From positions 62,001 through 126,000 of the forward strand of contig NZ_JBHSEC010000014.1 of assembly GCF_042651785.1 (NCBI RefSeq): a DNA stretch of 64,000 bases, written 5' to 3'. Below are positions 50,870-60,067 of this stretch, piece by piece (the first letter of the stretch is position 1; every line of letters begins with the position of its first letter). This DNA is from Chungangia koreensis (GTDB lineage Bacteria; Bacillota; Bacilli; Bacillales_A; Planococcaceae). The position numbers and the translations under genes were made by a program. The notes under the pieces were generated by a model. That model worked only from the letters and a program-made list of their open reading frames with translations, had not been told where the DNA came from and searched no databases.

Positions 50870-52129
50870 TTGAAGAAACAATTGATCTTATTATGTGTTT
50901 TCTTATCCTTAATCTTGGGGGCTTGTTCCGATCATAAAGAGGAATTAGGGGTGGATGAAGAAATGTTTGGTAAATGGCAAGGGGAGTTGGAAATACCAGG
51001 ATCACAATTGACGATCATCCTGAATTTAAAAGAAGAGGCCGCTTCATTATCAGTTCCGGCACAAGGTCTGACAGAAGCTCCATTCAATGAGGTGTTTTAC
51101 ACAGGAAACAAGCTGTCGCTGAACATGAATCTGAGTGGCACGGAAATCAAAGTTGTAGGAACATACGATGATGACCAAATTGAAGGGACGTTCACGCAAT
51201 CCGGGCAATCGTTCAAGTTTATTTTGACCCCATATGTCGAGGAAGAAGTGACATATGAACGGATTAACGTACCTGTTCAAGGAGGGGACCTGAAGGCTGC
51301 ATTGCAGTTGCCTGAAGGAGATGGCCCTTTCCCGGTGGCAATTATTATTGCAGGCTCTGGACCAACAGATAAGGATGGAAACACGATCGGTGGAGGGAAA
51401 AATAATAGCTTGAAAATGGTTGCGGAAGAACTTGCGGCAAAAGGGTTCGCTTCAATCCGATACGATAAGCGAGGCATTGGTGAAAATCAACAGTTGGCTC
51501 CAAAAGAAGAAGATCTGACGATCGACCAATTGGTTGATGATGTAAAGAAACTGATCGGATATGCCGACGCAGAAAGAAAATTTTCGGAAATTCATGTCAT
51601 CGGTCATAGTGAAGGTTCACTCATTGGCATGCTTGCCGTGCAGAACAGTAAAGTAGCATCGTATACATCGATTGCTGGTCCGGGAAGACCGGCAGATGAA
51701 ATTCTGAAAGCACAATTGGAAGGGCAGTTAACACCTGAGTTGATGGACAAAACCCAGAGCATTTTAAAGGCATTAAAAGCCGGAAAAACAGTTGATGATG
51801 TGCCGACTGATTTGCAAATGTTGTTCAGAAAGTCTGTTCAGCCATACTTGATATCATGGTTGAAGTATGATCCGTCCGCTGAAATCGGAAAAGTCGACAA
51901 GCCGGTATTGATCATCCAAGGAACGCATGATATCCAAGTGCCGGTTGAAGAAGCCGAATTACTCAAATCAGGTAAACCTAAAGCGGATTTCGTTCTAATT
52001 GAAGGAATGAATCACGTGTTAAAAGATGCACCGAGCGATGTTGAAGGGAATGCTTCCACCTACAAGGACCCGACTCTCCCTTTGGCATCTGACTTTATGA
52101 ACTCCATCATCAATTTCATCAAGGAATAG
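50870..52129 (+). CDS. Lipoprotein alpha/beta hydrolase with N-terminal DUF3887/DUF5105-like domain
   Basis: 419 aa, TTG start behind AAAGGAG. Lipobox LGAC (Cys about 19). Residues about 30-125 are a beta-rich domain (FGKWQGELEIPGSQLTIILN). Residues about 130-415 are an alpha/beta hydrolase with IIIAGSGPTDKDGN (oxyanion region), nucleophile IGHSEGSLIG, Asp in QGTHDIQVP and His in GMNHVLKD. It acts outside the membrane, probably as an esterase or peptidase. The N-terminal domain family is a guess. Bidirectional terminator follows. Confidence 0.85.
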   Translation: MKKQLILLCVFLSLILGACSDHKEELGVDEEMFGKWQGELEIPGSQLTIILNLKEEAASLSVPAQGLTEAPFNEVFYTGNKLSLNMNLSGTEIKVVGTYDDDQIEGTFTQSGQSFKFILTPYVEEEVTYERINVPVQGGDLKAALQLPEGDGPFPVAIIIAGSGPTDKDGNTIGGGKNNSLKMVAEELAAKGFASIRYDKRGIGENQQLAPKEEDLTIDQLVDDVKKLIGYADAERKFSEIHVIGHSEGSLIGMLAVQNSKVASYTSIAGPGRPADEILKAQLEGQLTPELMDKTQSILKALKAGKTVDDVPTDLQMLFRKSVQPYLISWLKYDPSAEIGKVDKPVLIIQGTHDIQVPVEEAELLKSGKPKADFVLIEGMNHVLKDAPSDVEGNASTYKDPTLPLASDFMNSIINFIKE

Positions 52130-52130
52130 A

Positions 52131-52177
52131 AAAACGAATCACCGTACTATTGGGAATGTACGGTGATTCGTTTTTTT
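52131..52177. terminator. Bidirectional terminator
   Basis: AAAACGAATCACCGTAC pairs perfectly with GTACGGTGATTCGTTTT, with T-runs both ways, between convergent genes. Confidence 0.88.
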
Positions 52178-53297
52178 ATTTATATGTTTCCAAAATCGCA
52201 TTGAATAAAATGTCAACGCCATCCATCATTGCTTCCCGATTAAATGTCATATGTGGATGATGAAGACCCGGCAACAGTCCACAACCAAGTCCGAGCATAG
52301 TCGCTTTCAGTTCAGGTTTATGAATTTTATAGTAATGGAAATCGTCACCGCCTGGCGTAATAAGAGGTTCGGCAAGTCCATCTTCACCCAACGTATTGAC
52401 AATTGCTTTTCTCATGATGTCCATTGCCTCATCGTTTGTGATGGCAGCAACAATGCCTCCTTCAGATAAGACCTCAATCTCTGTGTCGTATAGATTTCGG
52501 ACCGTATCCAATATGAGATGGACCTTTTCTTTCAATTGCTCCATCAATTCATTCGTTTGTGCCCTTAAATCGAGCGAGAATGTTGCATTCCCTGGAATGA
52601 TGTTAGCACTTTTCCCTCCGGCTTGAAGTGATGTCATCTTTACTGAATGAGGATACATCGGATTCAGATGAATCGTGCCGATCATATTCACAATTTGAGC
52701 TGCAATTTCTATTGCGTTGTGCCCTAAATGGGGTCTTGCACCGTGGGCATCGTCCCCTTTGATTTCCGCTGTGAGGGATGAAGATGCACCGTGGATAATG
52801 ACTGGTGAAGCCTTGCCTGCAGGTGTTTCCTGTGCTGGGCGTAAATGAATGCCAAACAAGAAGTCGACGTCATCCACCACACCTTTTTCAGCAAGAGTAA
52901 TGGCACCTTCGCCTTTTTCCTCAGCCGGTTGGAAAATGAACTTTAAAGCAACTCTGTCCTTTAACAGAGGATCCTGATTGAGCTTCCATAATACCCCTAA
53001 AACAATTGACATATGGGCATCATGTCCACAAGAATGATTAGCTTTAAATTCTCCGTCGACTTCTTGCCAAAGCGCATCAATATCTGCCCGGATTCCTACA
53101 ACCGGAAGGTCATTTTGAAAGTTACCGTATTCTCCAATGACACCAGTACAATCCTCGAAGGTGGAAACTTGACAGCCTGCATCTAGTAAAAGCTGTTTAA
53201 TATAATGAGTCGTCTCCACTTCTTCCCAGCTGATTTCAGCATGATCATGGAGATGGTGAAAAGTTGTGAGCACCTGCTCCTTTAAATTTGTTGTCAT
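52176..53297 (-). CDS. M20-family N-acyl-amino-acid amidohydrolase, copy A
   Basis: 373 aa M20D-type metallohydrolase. Metal-binding motifs: SCGHDAHMSI, FQPAEEKGEGA, FGIHLRPAQ, GGDDFHYY and LHHPHMTF. The dimerisation domain lies in the middle. It is paralogous to the M20 at 56908. Both lie beside N-succinylamino-acid racemase-like genes, so the likely reaction is removal of a succinyl or acyl group from N-acyl-L-amino acids. Co-transcribed with the RpiR regulator gene (4-nt overlap). Confidence 0.88.
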   Translation of the reverse strand: MTTNLKEQVLTTFHHLHDHAEISWEEVETTHYIKQLLLDAGCQVSTFEDCTGVIGEYGNFQNDLPVVGIRADIDALWQEVDGEFKANHSCGHDAHMSIVLGVLWKLNQDPLLKDRVALKFIFQPAEEKGEGAITLAEKGVVDDVDFLFGIHLRPAQETPAGKASPVIIHGASSSLTAEIKGDDAHGARPHLGHNAIEIAAQIVNMIGTIHLNPMYPHSVKMTSLQAGGKSANIIPGNATFSLDLRAQTNELMEQLKEKVHLILDTVRNLYDTEIEVLSEGGIVAAITNDEAMDIMRKAIVNTLGEDGLAEPLITPGGDDFHYYKIHKPELKATMLGLGCGLLPGLHHPHMTFNREAMMDGVDILFNAILETYK

Positions 53298-54121
53298 TTT
53301 GTATCGCCATCCTTTACAAAATATTTATATGAAGGCTGAATCGTGCCGCGGTTTTCTACGCGTTCAATGATTTCCGCCAGCATCGCATTGATCAAAGAGA
53401 GAGTAATCGGACCTTTCGACAAAAAGTCTTTTTGATTATTAATGGGAATGACAATATCCGCTATATCGGCGACTGGAGAAACACGTGAATCCGTGATGGT
53501 TATAATCTGAATCCCTTTTTCTTTAGCCTCTTCCGCTAAACGGACCATATCGATGGCATATCTGAAAAAAGAGAAGATGATTACGCATGAATTTTTAGAA
53601 GGAAGATCAAATAATCCAGCATCACTTGCCGGCCTATAGAGTGAAGCGTTCCCCAATATATAATTCAAGCTGAATGAAAGCCAATGGGCAAACGAGAAGG
53701 AATGGTAGTATCCGGCGACAATTACCTTGTCGCTATTGATAATGAGTTCGATCGCCCGATCGAGATCATCCACTTCGATGTTTTGAGCATTTTCCAAAAT
53801 CCGATGGAGATCTTCCTCCATCCGGATTGAAAACGGATTCTGCCGTGCGTCTGCTTCCCGTGTCTTTGTTAATGGAGCGTTATTTAAATCAAGAAGACTT
53901 TGTCGCAGTTCCTTTTGAAGGTCTGTATAGCCCGGATAACCAATTTCATGGCAAAAACGAATGACCATCGTTTCGCTCACACCGATAATTGTCCCTACTT
54001 TTTTGGCTGTATGAATGGCAAAGGGAATTGGATCTGTTAGAAGTTGATCGGCCACTTTTTTCAATCCTTTTGATAAAGAAGGGAATTTCTCCTTCGTTTT
54101 ATCGACATAGGATAAATGCAT
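53294..54121 (-). CDS. MurR/RpiR-family transcriptional regulator
   Basis: 275 aa, start at the ATG 54121 behind AAAGGGTG. N-terminal RpiR-type helix-turn-helix (VGTIIGVSETMVIRFCHEIG, then YPGYTDLQKELRQSL) and a C-terminal SIS domain (KVIVAGYYHSFSFAHWLSF). SIS domains here usually bind phosphosugars, but relatives in amino-acid/peptide clusters sense other ligands. It is divergent from the YfcC-like transporter, and two palindromes lie between them. Confidence 0.9.
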   Translation of the reverse strand: MHLSYVDKTKEKFPSLSKGLKKVADQLLTDPIPFAIHTAKKVGTIIGVSETMVIRFCHEIGYPGYTDLQKELRQSLLDLNNAPLTKTREADARQNPFSIRMEEDLHRILENAQNIEVDDLDRAIELIINSDKVIVAGYYHSFSFAHWLSFSLNYILGNASLYRPASDAGLFDLPSKNSCVIIFSFFRYAIDMVRLAEEAKEKGIQIITITDSRVSPVADIADIVIPINNQKDFLSKGPITLSLINAMLAEIIERVENRGTIQPSYKYFVKDGDTK

Positions 54122-54160
54122 TATTTTCACCCTTTTATAAAGTTTTCGCAAAATTTCCTG

Positions 54161-54214
54161 TTGATTTGAAGTATAGACTTCAATATAATTTAACGCAAGT
54201 TCAAATTATTTGAA
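54161..54214 (+). promoter_or_regulatory. Divergent promoter of the YfcC/racemase operon with two palindromes
   Basis: -35 TTGATT (54161-54166), 17-bp spacer, -10 TATAAT (54184-54189). The spacer is filled by TTGAAGT-ATAG-ACTTCAA (54166-54183). A second palindrome TTCAAAT-T-ATTTGAA lies just downstream (54200-54214). Both are good candidates for RpiR binding and would block the promoter. Confidence 0.7.
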
Positions 54215-54238
54215 AATAGTGAATTAGGGGGGGAGCTT

Positions 54239-55663
54239 ATGAAATCGAATACTGCAAATGATCAAGGAAAAAAGAAAGAGAAGAAATTGCCGGATGCATA
54301 TGTCATTTTATTTGGCATCCTCGTTATAGCTGCGTTGTTAACGTACATAATTCCGGCCGGAACCTTTGAACGGCAGGAAACGGAGAATGGGACTTCCGTA
54401 ATCGTACCTGATAGCTATCATGCAATTGAGCAACAGCCTGTTAATGTGGTTGATATTTTTAAATCGATTCAAGATGGAATGATTGGCGGAGCAGGCCTGA
54501 TTTTCTTGGTTCTCATTATCGGAGGAGCGTTTGCTGTAATTGAAAAGACAGGTGCGATCAATGCAGTTATTTTGAAAACGATCGATAAAACCCGCAATAA
54601 AGAATGGCTGCTGATTATTATGGTTGCTGCCTTATTTTCTGTCTTTGGAGGACTGGGCATTATTGTTAACGCAGTAATTGCTTTCATACCAATCGGGATT
54701 ATTTTAGCGAGAGCGATGAAAATGGATGCAATTGTAGGAATTTCGATCATTTACCTTGGTGCTTATTCAGGATTCGCGGTTGGTTTTCTGGACCCGGCTA
54801 CCACTGGGTTTGCACAACAAATAGCGGACCTCCCACTATTTTCTGGTCTTGGTTACCGCCTATTAATTTATGTAACAGTCGTAATAGCAACGATTGCGTA
54901 TATTCTTTGGTACGCAAATCGGATCAAAAAGGACCCGTCAAAGAGTATTCTAAAGGATAAACCATTTCCTCGTGACGAATTGAAGAATGACATGGAAAAT
55001 GTATCTTCAGAGATAACAAGAACACATAAATTTGTTCTTTTAGCTTTGATTGCCGGTATCGCATGGTATGTTTACGGGGTGTTTGAAAGAGGTTGGGGAA
55101 CAAATGAGATGGCTGGGATATTTATCATCATCGCCATCGTCATAAGCTTAATTGCCAAAATGAATGCAAATGAAATGGTGGCTGAATTCATGAACGGCTG
55201 TAAAAGTGTCGTTTATGGTGCATTAATCATTGGGATGGCACGTTCAATAGTTGTAGTCCTTGAGAGTGGAATGGTGTTGGACACAGTTGTCCAAGGAATG
55301 GCCTTGGCTCTCGAACCATTTAACAGTGTTATGGGTGCAATTGCGATGTTTATCGGTAATGGACTATTCAACATCATTGTCTCTTCTGGAAGCGGCCAAG
55401 CAGCAATTGTCATGCCAATCATGACTCCGCTGGCTGATTTGATGGATATTCCAAGACAGGTAGCGGTTCAGGCTTACTCTCTTGGTGACGGCTTTACGAA
55501 CATCATCACTCCGTTGTCGGGCGTACTCATGGCAAACCTTGCGATTGCAGGTGTACCATGGACAAAGTGGATTAAATTTGCATTCCCGCTAGTTATGATC
55601 TGGTATGTCATCGGAACGGTATATATCGTAATCGGTGTCTTAATGAATTGGGGGCCAATGTGA
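54239..55663 (+). CDS. YfcC-family (DcuC-like) transporter
   Basis: 474 aa membrane protein with about 12 hydrophobic segments of the YfcC/DcuC (PF03606) type: PDAYVILFGILVIAALLTYI and IIPAGTF at the N-terminus, GSGQAAIVMPIMTPLADL and GDGFTNIITPLSGVLMANLA near the C-terminus. Members carry amino acids, peptides or dicarboxylates. It is followed with a one-base overlap by a racemase-like gene, so it probably imports that enzyme's substrate. Ribosome site AGGGGGGGAG. Confidence 0.9.
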   Translation: MKSNTANDQGKKKEKKLPDAYVILFGILVIAALLTYIIPAGTFERQETENGTSVIVPDSYHAIEQQPVNVVDIFKSIQDGMIGGAGLIFLVLIIGGAFAVIEKTGAINAVILKTIDKTRNKEWLLIIMVAALFSVFGGLGIIVNAVIAFIPIGIILARAMKMDAIVGISIIYLGAYSGFAVGFLDPATTGFAQQIADLPLFSGLGYRLLIYVTVVIATIAYILWYANRIKKDPSKSILKDKPFPRDELKNDMENVSSEITRTHKFVLLALIAGIAWYVYGVFERGWGTNEMAGIFIIIAIVISLIAKMNANEMVAEFMNGCKSVVYGALIIGMARSIVVVLESGMVLDTVVQGMALALEPFNSVMGAIAMFIGNGLFNIIVSSGSGQAAIVMPIMTPLADLMDIPRQVAVQAYSLGDGFTNIITPLSGVLMANLAIAGVPWTKWIKFAFPLVMIWYVIGTVYIVIGVLMNWGPM

Positions 55664-56769
55664 TGAGGATTGAACAGATTAATTTATACAAACTTAGAAT
55701 GCGGATGATAAATCCATTCACGACAAGCTTCGGTACGGAGCAGGATAGAGACTTCATATTAGTCGAAGTGATGAATGAAAACGGCTTATCGGGCTGGGGG
55801 GAATGTGTAACCTCTGAAAGCCCACTATATATTGAGGAGTTTACAGATTCAAGCTGGATCATGTTAGAAAAGTTTCTCGTTCCATTACTATTGAAAAAGG
55901 AAATCAACCATCCGGATGAGGTTTTTAACCTTTTCCAACCGTTTAAGAGGAACAATCTTGCAAAGTCATCTTTGGATGGAGCCGTATGGGACTTGTATGC
56001 AAAGGAGAAGGGAATTTCTCTTGCGGAAGCATTAGGTGGGACAAAGGACAAAATCGATGTAGGAATCAGTCTCGGAATCGAGGAGAACATTGATGATTTA
56101 TTGTCCAATATCCAATCTAAAGTCGATGAAGGCTATCGTCGGATCAAATTGAAGATTAAACCTGGAAAAGACGTAAAGGTAATCGAACAGGTTAGGGAAA
56201 AGTTCCCGGACATCCCGTTGATGGTAGATGCGAATTCTGCATATACCTTAAAAGACACGAACACGTTGAAAGAACTCGATCAATTTAATCTTATGATGAT
56301 TGAGCAACCATTGACTGCAGGGGATCTACTCGACCATGCAAAGCTTCAACAAGAAATTAGCACACCTATCTGTCTGGATGAAAGCATCCATTCCTATGAT
56401 GATGCAAGGCAGGCAATTGAACTTGGCAGCGGTAAGATCGTAAATATGAAAGTAGGGAGAGTCGGCGGCCTTTCAGAAGCTAAGAGAATCCACGACCTTT
56501 GTCGGGATGCAGGAATTCCGATGTGGTGCGGAGGCATGCTTGAATCTGGTATTGGACGCGCCCATAATATTGCGATTACTTCTCTATCCAACTTCACATT
56601 GCCGGGAGATACGGCTTCTTCTTCCCGGTATTGGGAGAGAGACCTGATCAACCCGGAAGTAGTAGCAAGCAATGGTCAAGTTGACGTGCCTTCTGGTTTA
56701 GGAATCGGCTATGACGTGGATATGGATGAGGTTATGAAGCATACCGTTGAAAAAAGATTTATTAAATAG
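55663..56769 (+). CDS. N-succinylamino-acid racemase / OSBS-family enolase-superfamily enzyme, copy A
   Basis: 368 aa, start at the ATG 55663, overlapping the transporter stop; GGGGG precedes it. This is the MenC/NSAR family of the enolase superfamily. Visible sites: KxK catalytic Lys in RIKLKIKPG, metal ligands MVDANSAY, MMIEQPL and CLDESI, second catalytic Lys with a following Arg in MKVGRVGG, and WCGGMLESGIGRAHN. The setting, without men genes but with M20 amidohydrolases and a GNAT, favours racemisation of N-succinyl-amino acids over menaquinone synthesis. A paralogue lies at 58895. Confidence 0.88.
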   Translation: MRIEQINLYKLRMRMINPFTTSFGTEQDRDFILVEVMNENGLSGWGECVTSESPLYIEEFTDSSWIMLEKFLVPLLLKKEINHPDEVFNLFQPFKRNNLAKSSLDGAVWDLYAKEKGISLAEALGGTKDKIDVGISLGIEENIDDLLSNIQSKVDEGYRRIKLKIKPGKDVKVIEQVREKFPDIPLMVDANSAYTLKDTNTLKELDQFNLMMIEQPLTAGDLLDHAKLQQEISTPICLDESIHSYDDARQAIELGSGKIVNMKVGRVGGLSEAKRIHDLCRDAGIPMWCGGMLESGIGRAHNIAITSLSNFTLPGDTASSSRYWERDLINPEVVASNGQVDVPSGLGIGYDVDMDEVMKHTVEKRFIK

Positions 56770-56770
56770 T

Positions 56771-56816
56771 AAAAAGTGTTTGGGCATCTTACCAAAGATA
56801 ACCAAACACTTTTTAT
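56771..56816 (+). terminator. Rho-independent terminator
   Basis: AAAAAGTGTTTGG pairs perfectly with CCAAACACTTTTT around an 18-nt loop. Confidence 0.82.
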
Positions 56817-56819
56817 CTT

Positions 56820-56856
56820 GTAATATATTGAATACAGCCAGTCTGTATGCTAAATT
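56820..56856 (+). promoter_or_regulatory. M20-B promoter region with AATATATTG box
   Basis: GTAATATATTGAATAC (56820-56835) matches the box at 19206-19221 before brnQ in 15 of 16 positions. It overlaps a possible -35 (TTGAAT, 56828-56833) with a weak -10 (TAAATT, 56851-56856) 17 bp away. Confidence 0.45.
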
Positions 56857-56907
56857 ATTTTAATATTCTATAAGGATGAAGTTTTCCTATTTAGGAGGCT
56901 ATTTTGA

Positions 56908-58053
56908 ATGAAGCGTATAATAGAAGAAATAAGACCAACAGTTGAAAACGTATTCGAGCATTTACATACACACCCTGAAATCAGTTGGGAAGAGGTAGAG
57001 ACTACTAAGTATTTAAAGCATTTTCTCGAAAAGGAAGGCTTTAAGGTAGAGACATTTAACGATACAACCGGTCTCGTCGTCACTGTGGGTGAAGGCAAAC
57101 CGGTAATTGGCATCAGGACGGATATCGATGCTCTTTGGCAGGAAGTGGACGGTGTATATCGGGCGAATCATTCATGTGGGCATGATGCCCATATGTCGAT
57201 CGCAGTTGGCTCCTTATTGGCTCTGAAGAAGTTGAGGTTTCCTGAAAAGGGTACGGTAAAAGTACTTTTTCAGCCAGCTGAAGAAAAGGGAACCGGTGCA
57301 CTGTCTTTTATAGATAAAGGCCTAATCGATGATATCGATTATCTGTATGGTGTTCATCTAAGACCGGGTATAGAAACCGAGGATGGCAAGGCGAGCCCGG
57401 CCATCATTCACGGTGCCGCTAAGCTCATCAGGGGTTCGATTAAAGGTACAGATGCACATGGAGCAAGACCTCATGAAGGGCAGAATGCAATCGAAGTGAT
57501 GGCATTGCTGGTGAACGCAATTCAGTCGATCCATTTGAATCCGATGGTGCCGCATTCAGCCAAAGTGACAATGTTCCAGGCAGGCGGACAGTCCGGCAAT
57601 ATTATTCCAGGGAATGGAGTGTTCAGTATAGATGCCCGTGCCCAGTCAAATGAAGTAATGGTTGAGTTGTACAGCCGGATCATTGATGCGATGAACAAAG
57701 TAGCACAGATGACGGGTGTCGAGATTACACATGAAGTAACGGCAAACATTGCTGCTGCACAAGTGGATGACACAGCTGTCCATTTAATGGCCAAAGCCAT
57801 TTCCGACTCGTTGGGCGAGGAACATTTAGTACCGCCTGCTGTAACGCCTGGTGGAGAAGATTTTCACTTCTATACACTAAAACGCCCATCTGTTAAGGCA
57901 ACTATGTTAGGACTTGGGTGCGGTTTAGAACCAGGTTTGCATCATCCGGTAATGACGTTTAACCGGGAACGGATTTTGACGGGAATTGAAATTATGGTAC
58001 GCACAGTACAATATACCTTTGACCTCATTGAACAGGAGGCACCACTTGTATGA
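56908..58053 (+). CDS. M20-family N-acyl-amino-acid amidohydrolase, copy B
   Basis: 381 aa. The same motifs as copy A: HTHPEISWEEVE, SCGHDAHMSIA, FQPAEEKGTGA, GVHLRPG, TPGGEDFHFY and LHHPVMTF. Its N-terminal half is very similar to copy A (shared SWEEVETT, IGIRTDIDALWQEVDG). Its stop overlaps the GNAT start by four bases, and the GNAT in turn overlaps a racemase. The likely reaction is desuccinylation of the L-isomer, pulling the pathway forward. AGGAGG precedes the ATG. Confidence 0.9.
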   Translation: MKRIIEEIRPTVENVFEHLHTHPEISWEEVETTKYLKHFLEKEGFKVETFNDTTGLVVTVGEGKPVIGIRTDIDALWQEVDGVYRANHSCGHDAHMSIAVGSLLALKKLRFPEKGTVKVLFQPAEEKGTGALSFIDKGLIDDIDYLYGVHLRPGIETEDGKASPAIIHGAAKLIRGSIKGTDAHGARPHEGQNAIEVMALLVNAIQSIHLNPMVPHSAKVTMFQAGGQSGNIIPGNGVFSIDARAQSNEVMVELYSRIIDAMNKVAQMTGVEITHEVTANIAAAQVDDTAVHLMAKAISDSLGEEHLVPPAVTPGGEDFHFYTLKRPSVKATMLGLGCGLEPGLHHPVMTFNRERILTGIEIMVRTVQYTFDLIEQEAPLV

Positions 58054-58898
58054 AAATTACGATCCGAAAACTTACTTCCATTGAAGACATGCACCTTGTC
58101 CTACAACTTGAGAACATAGTTTGGATGGAATCCACACCGATTCATCAAACATTTACTGCTGCCAAAAATGGGGGAATCCTCGTTGGAGCTTTTACGACAA
58201 ATGAAGACGAATCAGAAGGAAAGTTGGTAGGATTTTGCTATGGCTTTGCCGGCTTTAAAGAAGGGCAAGCTTACTTATGCTCCCATATGATGGGGATTCA
58301 TCCGGATTATCGATCATCAGGAATTGGGAGACGGCTAAAGGAAGAACAGCGTCAAATTGCCAAGGACATCGGCTATGATTTGATAATTTGGACATTTGAC
58401 CCATTGGAAAGCAGGAACTCGTATCTCAATACGAGCAAGTTGTTTGGAATTAGCGATACTTATATCGTGAACTGTTACGGCGAGATGAATGATGGATTGA
58501 ATAATGGCCTTCCGACAGATCGGCTACAAATTGAATGGTGGATTCGGAGCGAGCGGGTTGAAGAACAATGGCGTCCTAGCTTATCTTTTGAAAATCCTTT
58601 TTCAGTTAGTCTTAGTTCCAAAGGCAATCCGATGTTAATGGGTTCAAAAGATGAGTTACCCTTTGGAAATAGTGGAATTGAAGTGCCAATTCCGACTGAC
58701 TTCCAAAACATTAAAAAAAGTGAACCAGAACTGGCATATGAATGGAGGATGAAAATCCGCGAAATCTACCAGGCCATATTCACAGAAGGTTATACATTGA
58801 CCGGGGTCAGGAAAGCCGATGGGCCGGTACAGTTTGCCCAGTTCATTCCGCGAAAACTAATTCCATTAAAAAGAATTGAAAGAGGCGCAAATCAATGA
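58050..58898 (+). CDS. COG3375-type GNAT acyltransferase (probable amino acid N-succinyltransferase)
   Basis: 282 aa. N-terminal GNAT domain with the acyl-CoA loop in GIHPDYRSSGIGRRLKEEQR, then a longer C-terminal part typical of the predicted-acetyltransferase group COG3375 (LIIWTFDPLESRNSYLN, NCYGEMNDGLNNGLPTDRLQ). The same type of GNAT is reported beside NSAR in Geobacillus and carries out succinyl-CoA-dependent N-acylation of D-amino acids. Translationally coupled at both ends to M20-B and racemase B. Confidence 0.82.
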   Translation: MKITIRKLTSIEDMHLVLQLENIVWMESTPIHQTFTAAKNGGILVGAFTTNEDESEGKLVGFCYGFAGFKEGQAYLCSHMMGIHPDYRSSGIGRRLKEEQRQIAKDIGYDLIIWTFDPLESRNSYLNTSKLFGISDTYIVNCYGEMNDGLNNGLPTDRLQIEWWIRSERVEEQWRPSLSFENPFSVSLSSKGNPMLMGSKDELPFGNSGIEVPIPTDFQNIKKSEPELAYEWRMKIREIYQAIFTEGYTLTGVRKADGPVQFAQFIPRKLIPLKRIERGANQ

Positions 58899-60004
58899 AA
58901 ATAAAAGAAGTCCAAATCAGGAAAATGAAAATGACGATGAAAAGTCCCTTTACGACAAGTTTCGGCACATTCCAAGATAAGGACTTTTTGTTAATTGAAG
59001 TAACAGATGAGTTAGGGAATTCTGGCTGGGGAGAATCCGTTGCGTTTAATGCCCCTTGGTATAACGAAGAAACCATGGAGACCAACTTGCACATGATCCG
59101 CGATTTCTTGATTCCCTTGGTGTTGGAGAAGGAGATCAGTCATCCGGAAGAAGTGAATGATCTATTTGCTCCAATCCGGAAGAACAATATGGCTAAATCA
59201 GCGATAGAGGGTGCCGTTTGGGATTTGTACGCAAAACGGAACAAATTAACGTTAACAGAGGCATTAGGTGGAACAAAAGACAAGATTGATGTTGGAATCA
59301 GTATTGGAATCCATGAAAAAATTGAGGACCTTGTGAATACAGTTCAGGGCTTTTTGGATGAAGGCTATAAACGGATCAAAGTGAAGATTAAACCGGGCTT
59401 TGATGTGGAAGTAGTTCGCGAACTAAGAAATCAGTTCCCGGACGTACCGATAATGGCTGATGCCAACTCGGCTTATCGTTTGTCGGACGTCGGACTTCTT
59501 AAACAATTGGATGAGTTTGGCCTCATGATGATCGAACAACCTCTCGCATCAGATGATATTATCGACCATGCAAAACTGCAAGCGGAATTGCAAACGCCGA
59601 TCTGTCTTGATGAAAGCATTCACTCGCTTGAAGATACACGGAAGGCAGTTGAACTCGGAAGCACGAAAGTCATCAACATTAAAATCGGACGTGTCGGCGG
59701 GTTGACGGAGGCGAAGAAAATCCATGACTACTGCGCGGAAAAGGGCATCCCGGTATGGTGCGGCGGCATGCTCGAGTCAGGAATCGGTCGGGCCCATAAT
59801 ATTGCGCTCACGACCTTGCCGAATTTCGTTATGCCCGGTGACACTGCCGGTTCTTCCCGTTACTGGGAGGAAGATGTCATCACACCTGAAGTTGTAGCTG
59901 AAGATGGAGTCATCACAGTTCCAGATGAATATGGAATCGGCTATGCCATCAATTGGGAAGCAATGGAACGGTATACAGTGGATCGATGGACATTTAAGGC
60001 GTAG
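58895..60004 (+). CDS. N-succinylamino-acid racemase / OSBS-family enzyme, copy B
   Basis: 369 aa. The sites match copy A: RIKVKIKPG, MADANSAY, MMIEQPLAS, CLDESIHS, IKIGRVGG and WCGGMLESGIGRAHN, with PGDTAGSSRYWEED near the end. The Arg after the second catalytic Lys (KxGR) is the residue associated with NSAR activity in this family (recalled). It is the third gene of the coupled M20-B/GNAT/racemase-B set. Confidence 0.9.
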   Translation: MKIKEVQIRKMKMTMKSPFTTSFGTFQDKDFLLIEVTDELGNSGWGESVAFNAPWYNEETMETNLHMIRDFLIPLVLEKEISHPEEVNDLFAPIRKNNMAKSAIEGAVWDLYAKRNKLTLTEALGGTKDKIDVGISIGIHEKIEDLVNTVQGFLDEGYKRIKVKIKPGFDVEVVRELRNQFPDVPIMADANSAYRLSDVGLLKQLDEFGLMMIEQPLASDDIIDHAKLQAELQTPICLDESIHSLEDTRKAVELGSTKVINIKIGRVGGLTEAKKIHDYCAEKGIPVWCGGMLESGIGRAHNIALTTLPNFVMPGDTAGSSRYWEEDVITPEVVAEDGVITVPDEYGIGYAINWEAMERYTVDRWTFKA

Positions 60005-60067
60005 TAAATACATGACATGAAATGTAGCTGGATGCAAAAAACAAACGAAGAGAAATGGGGAAAGCAG

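Noticed and set aside
55663..60004. menC genes for menaquinone synthesis
   Set aside because: No other men genes adjoin; two copies lie with M20 and GNAT genes, and both keep the arginine linked to racemase activity.
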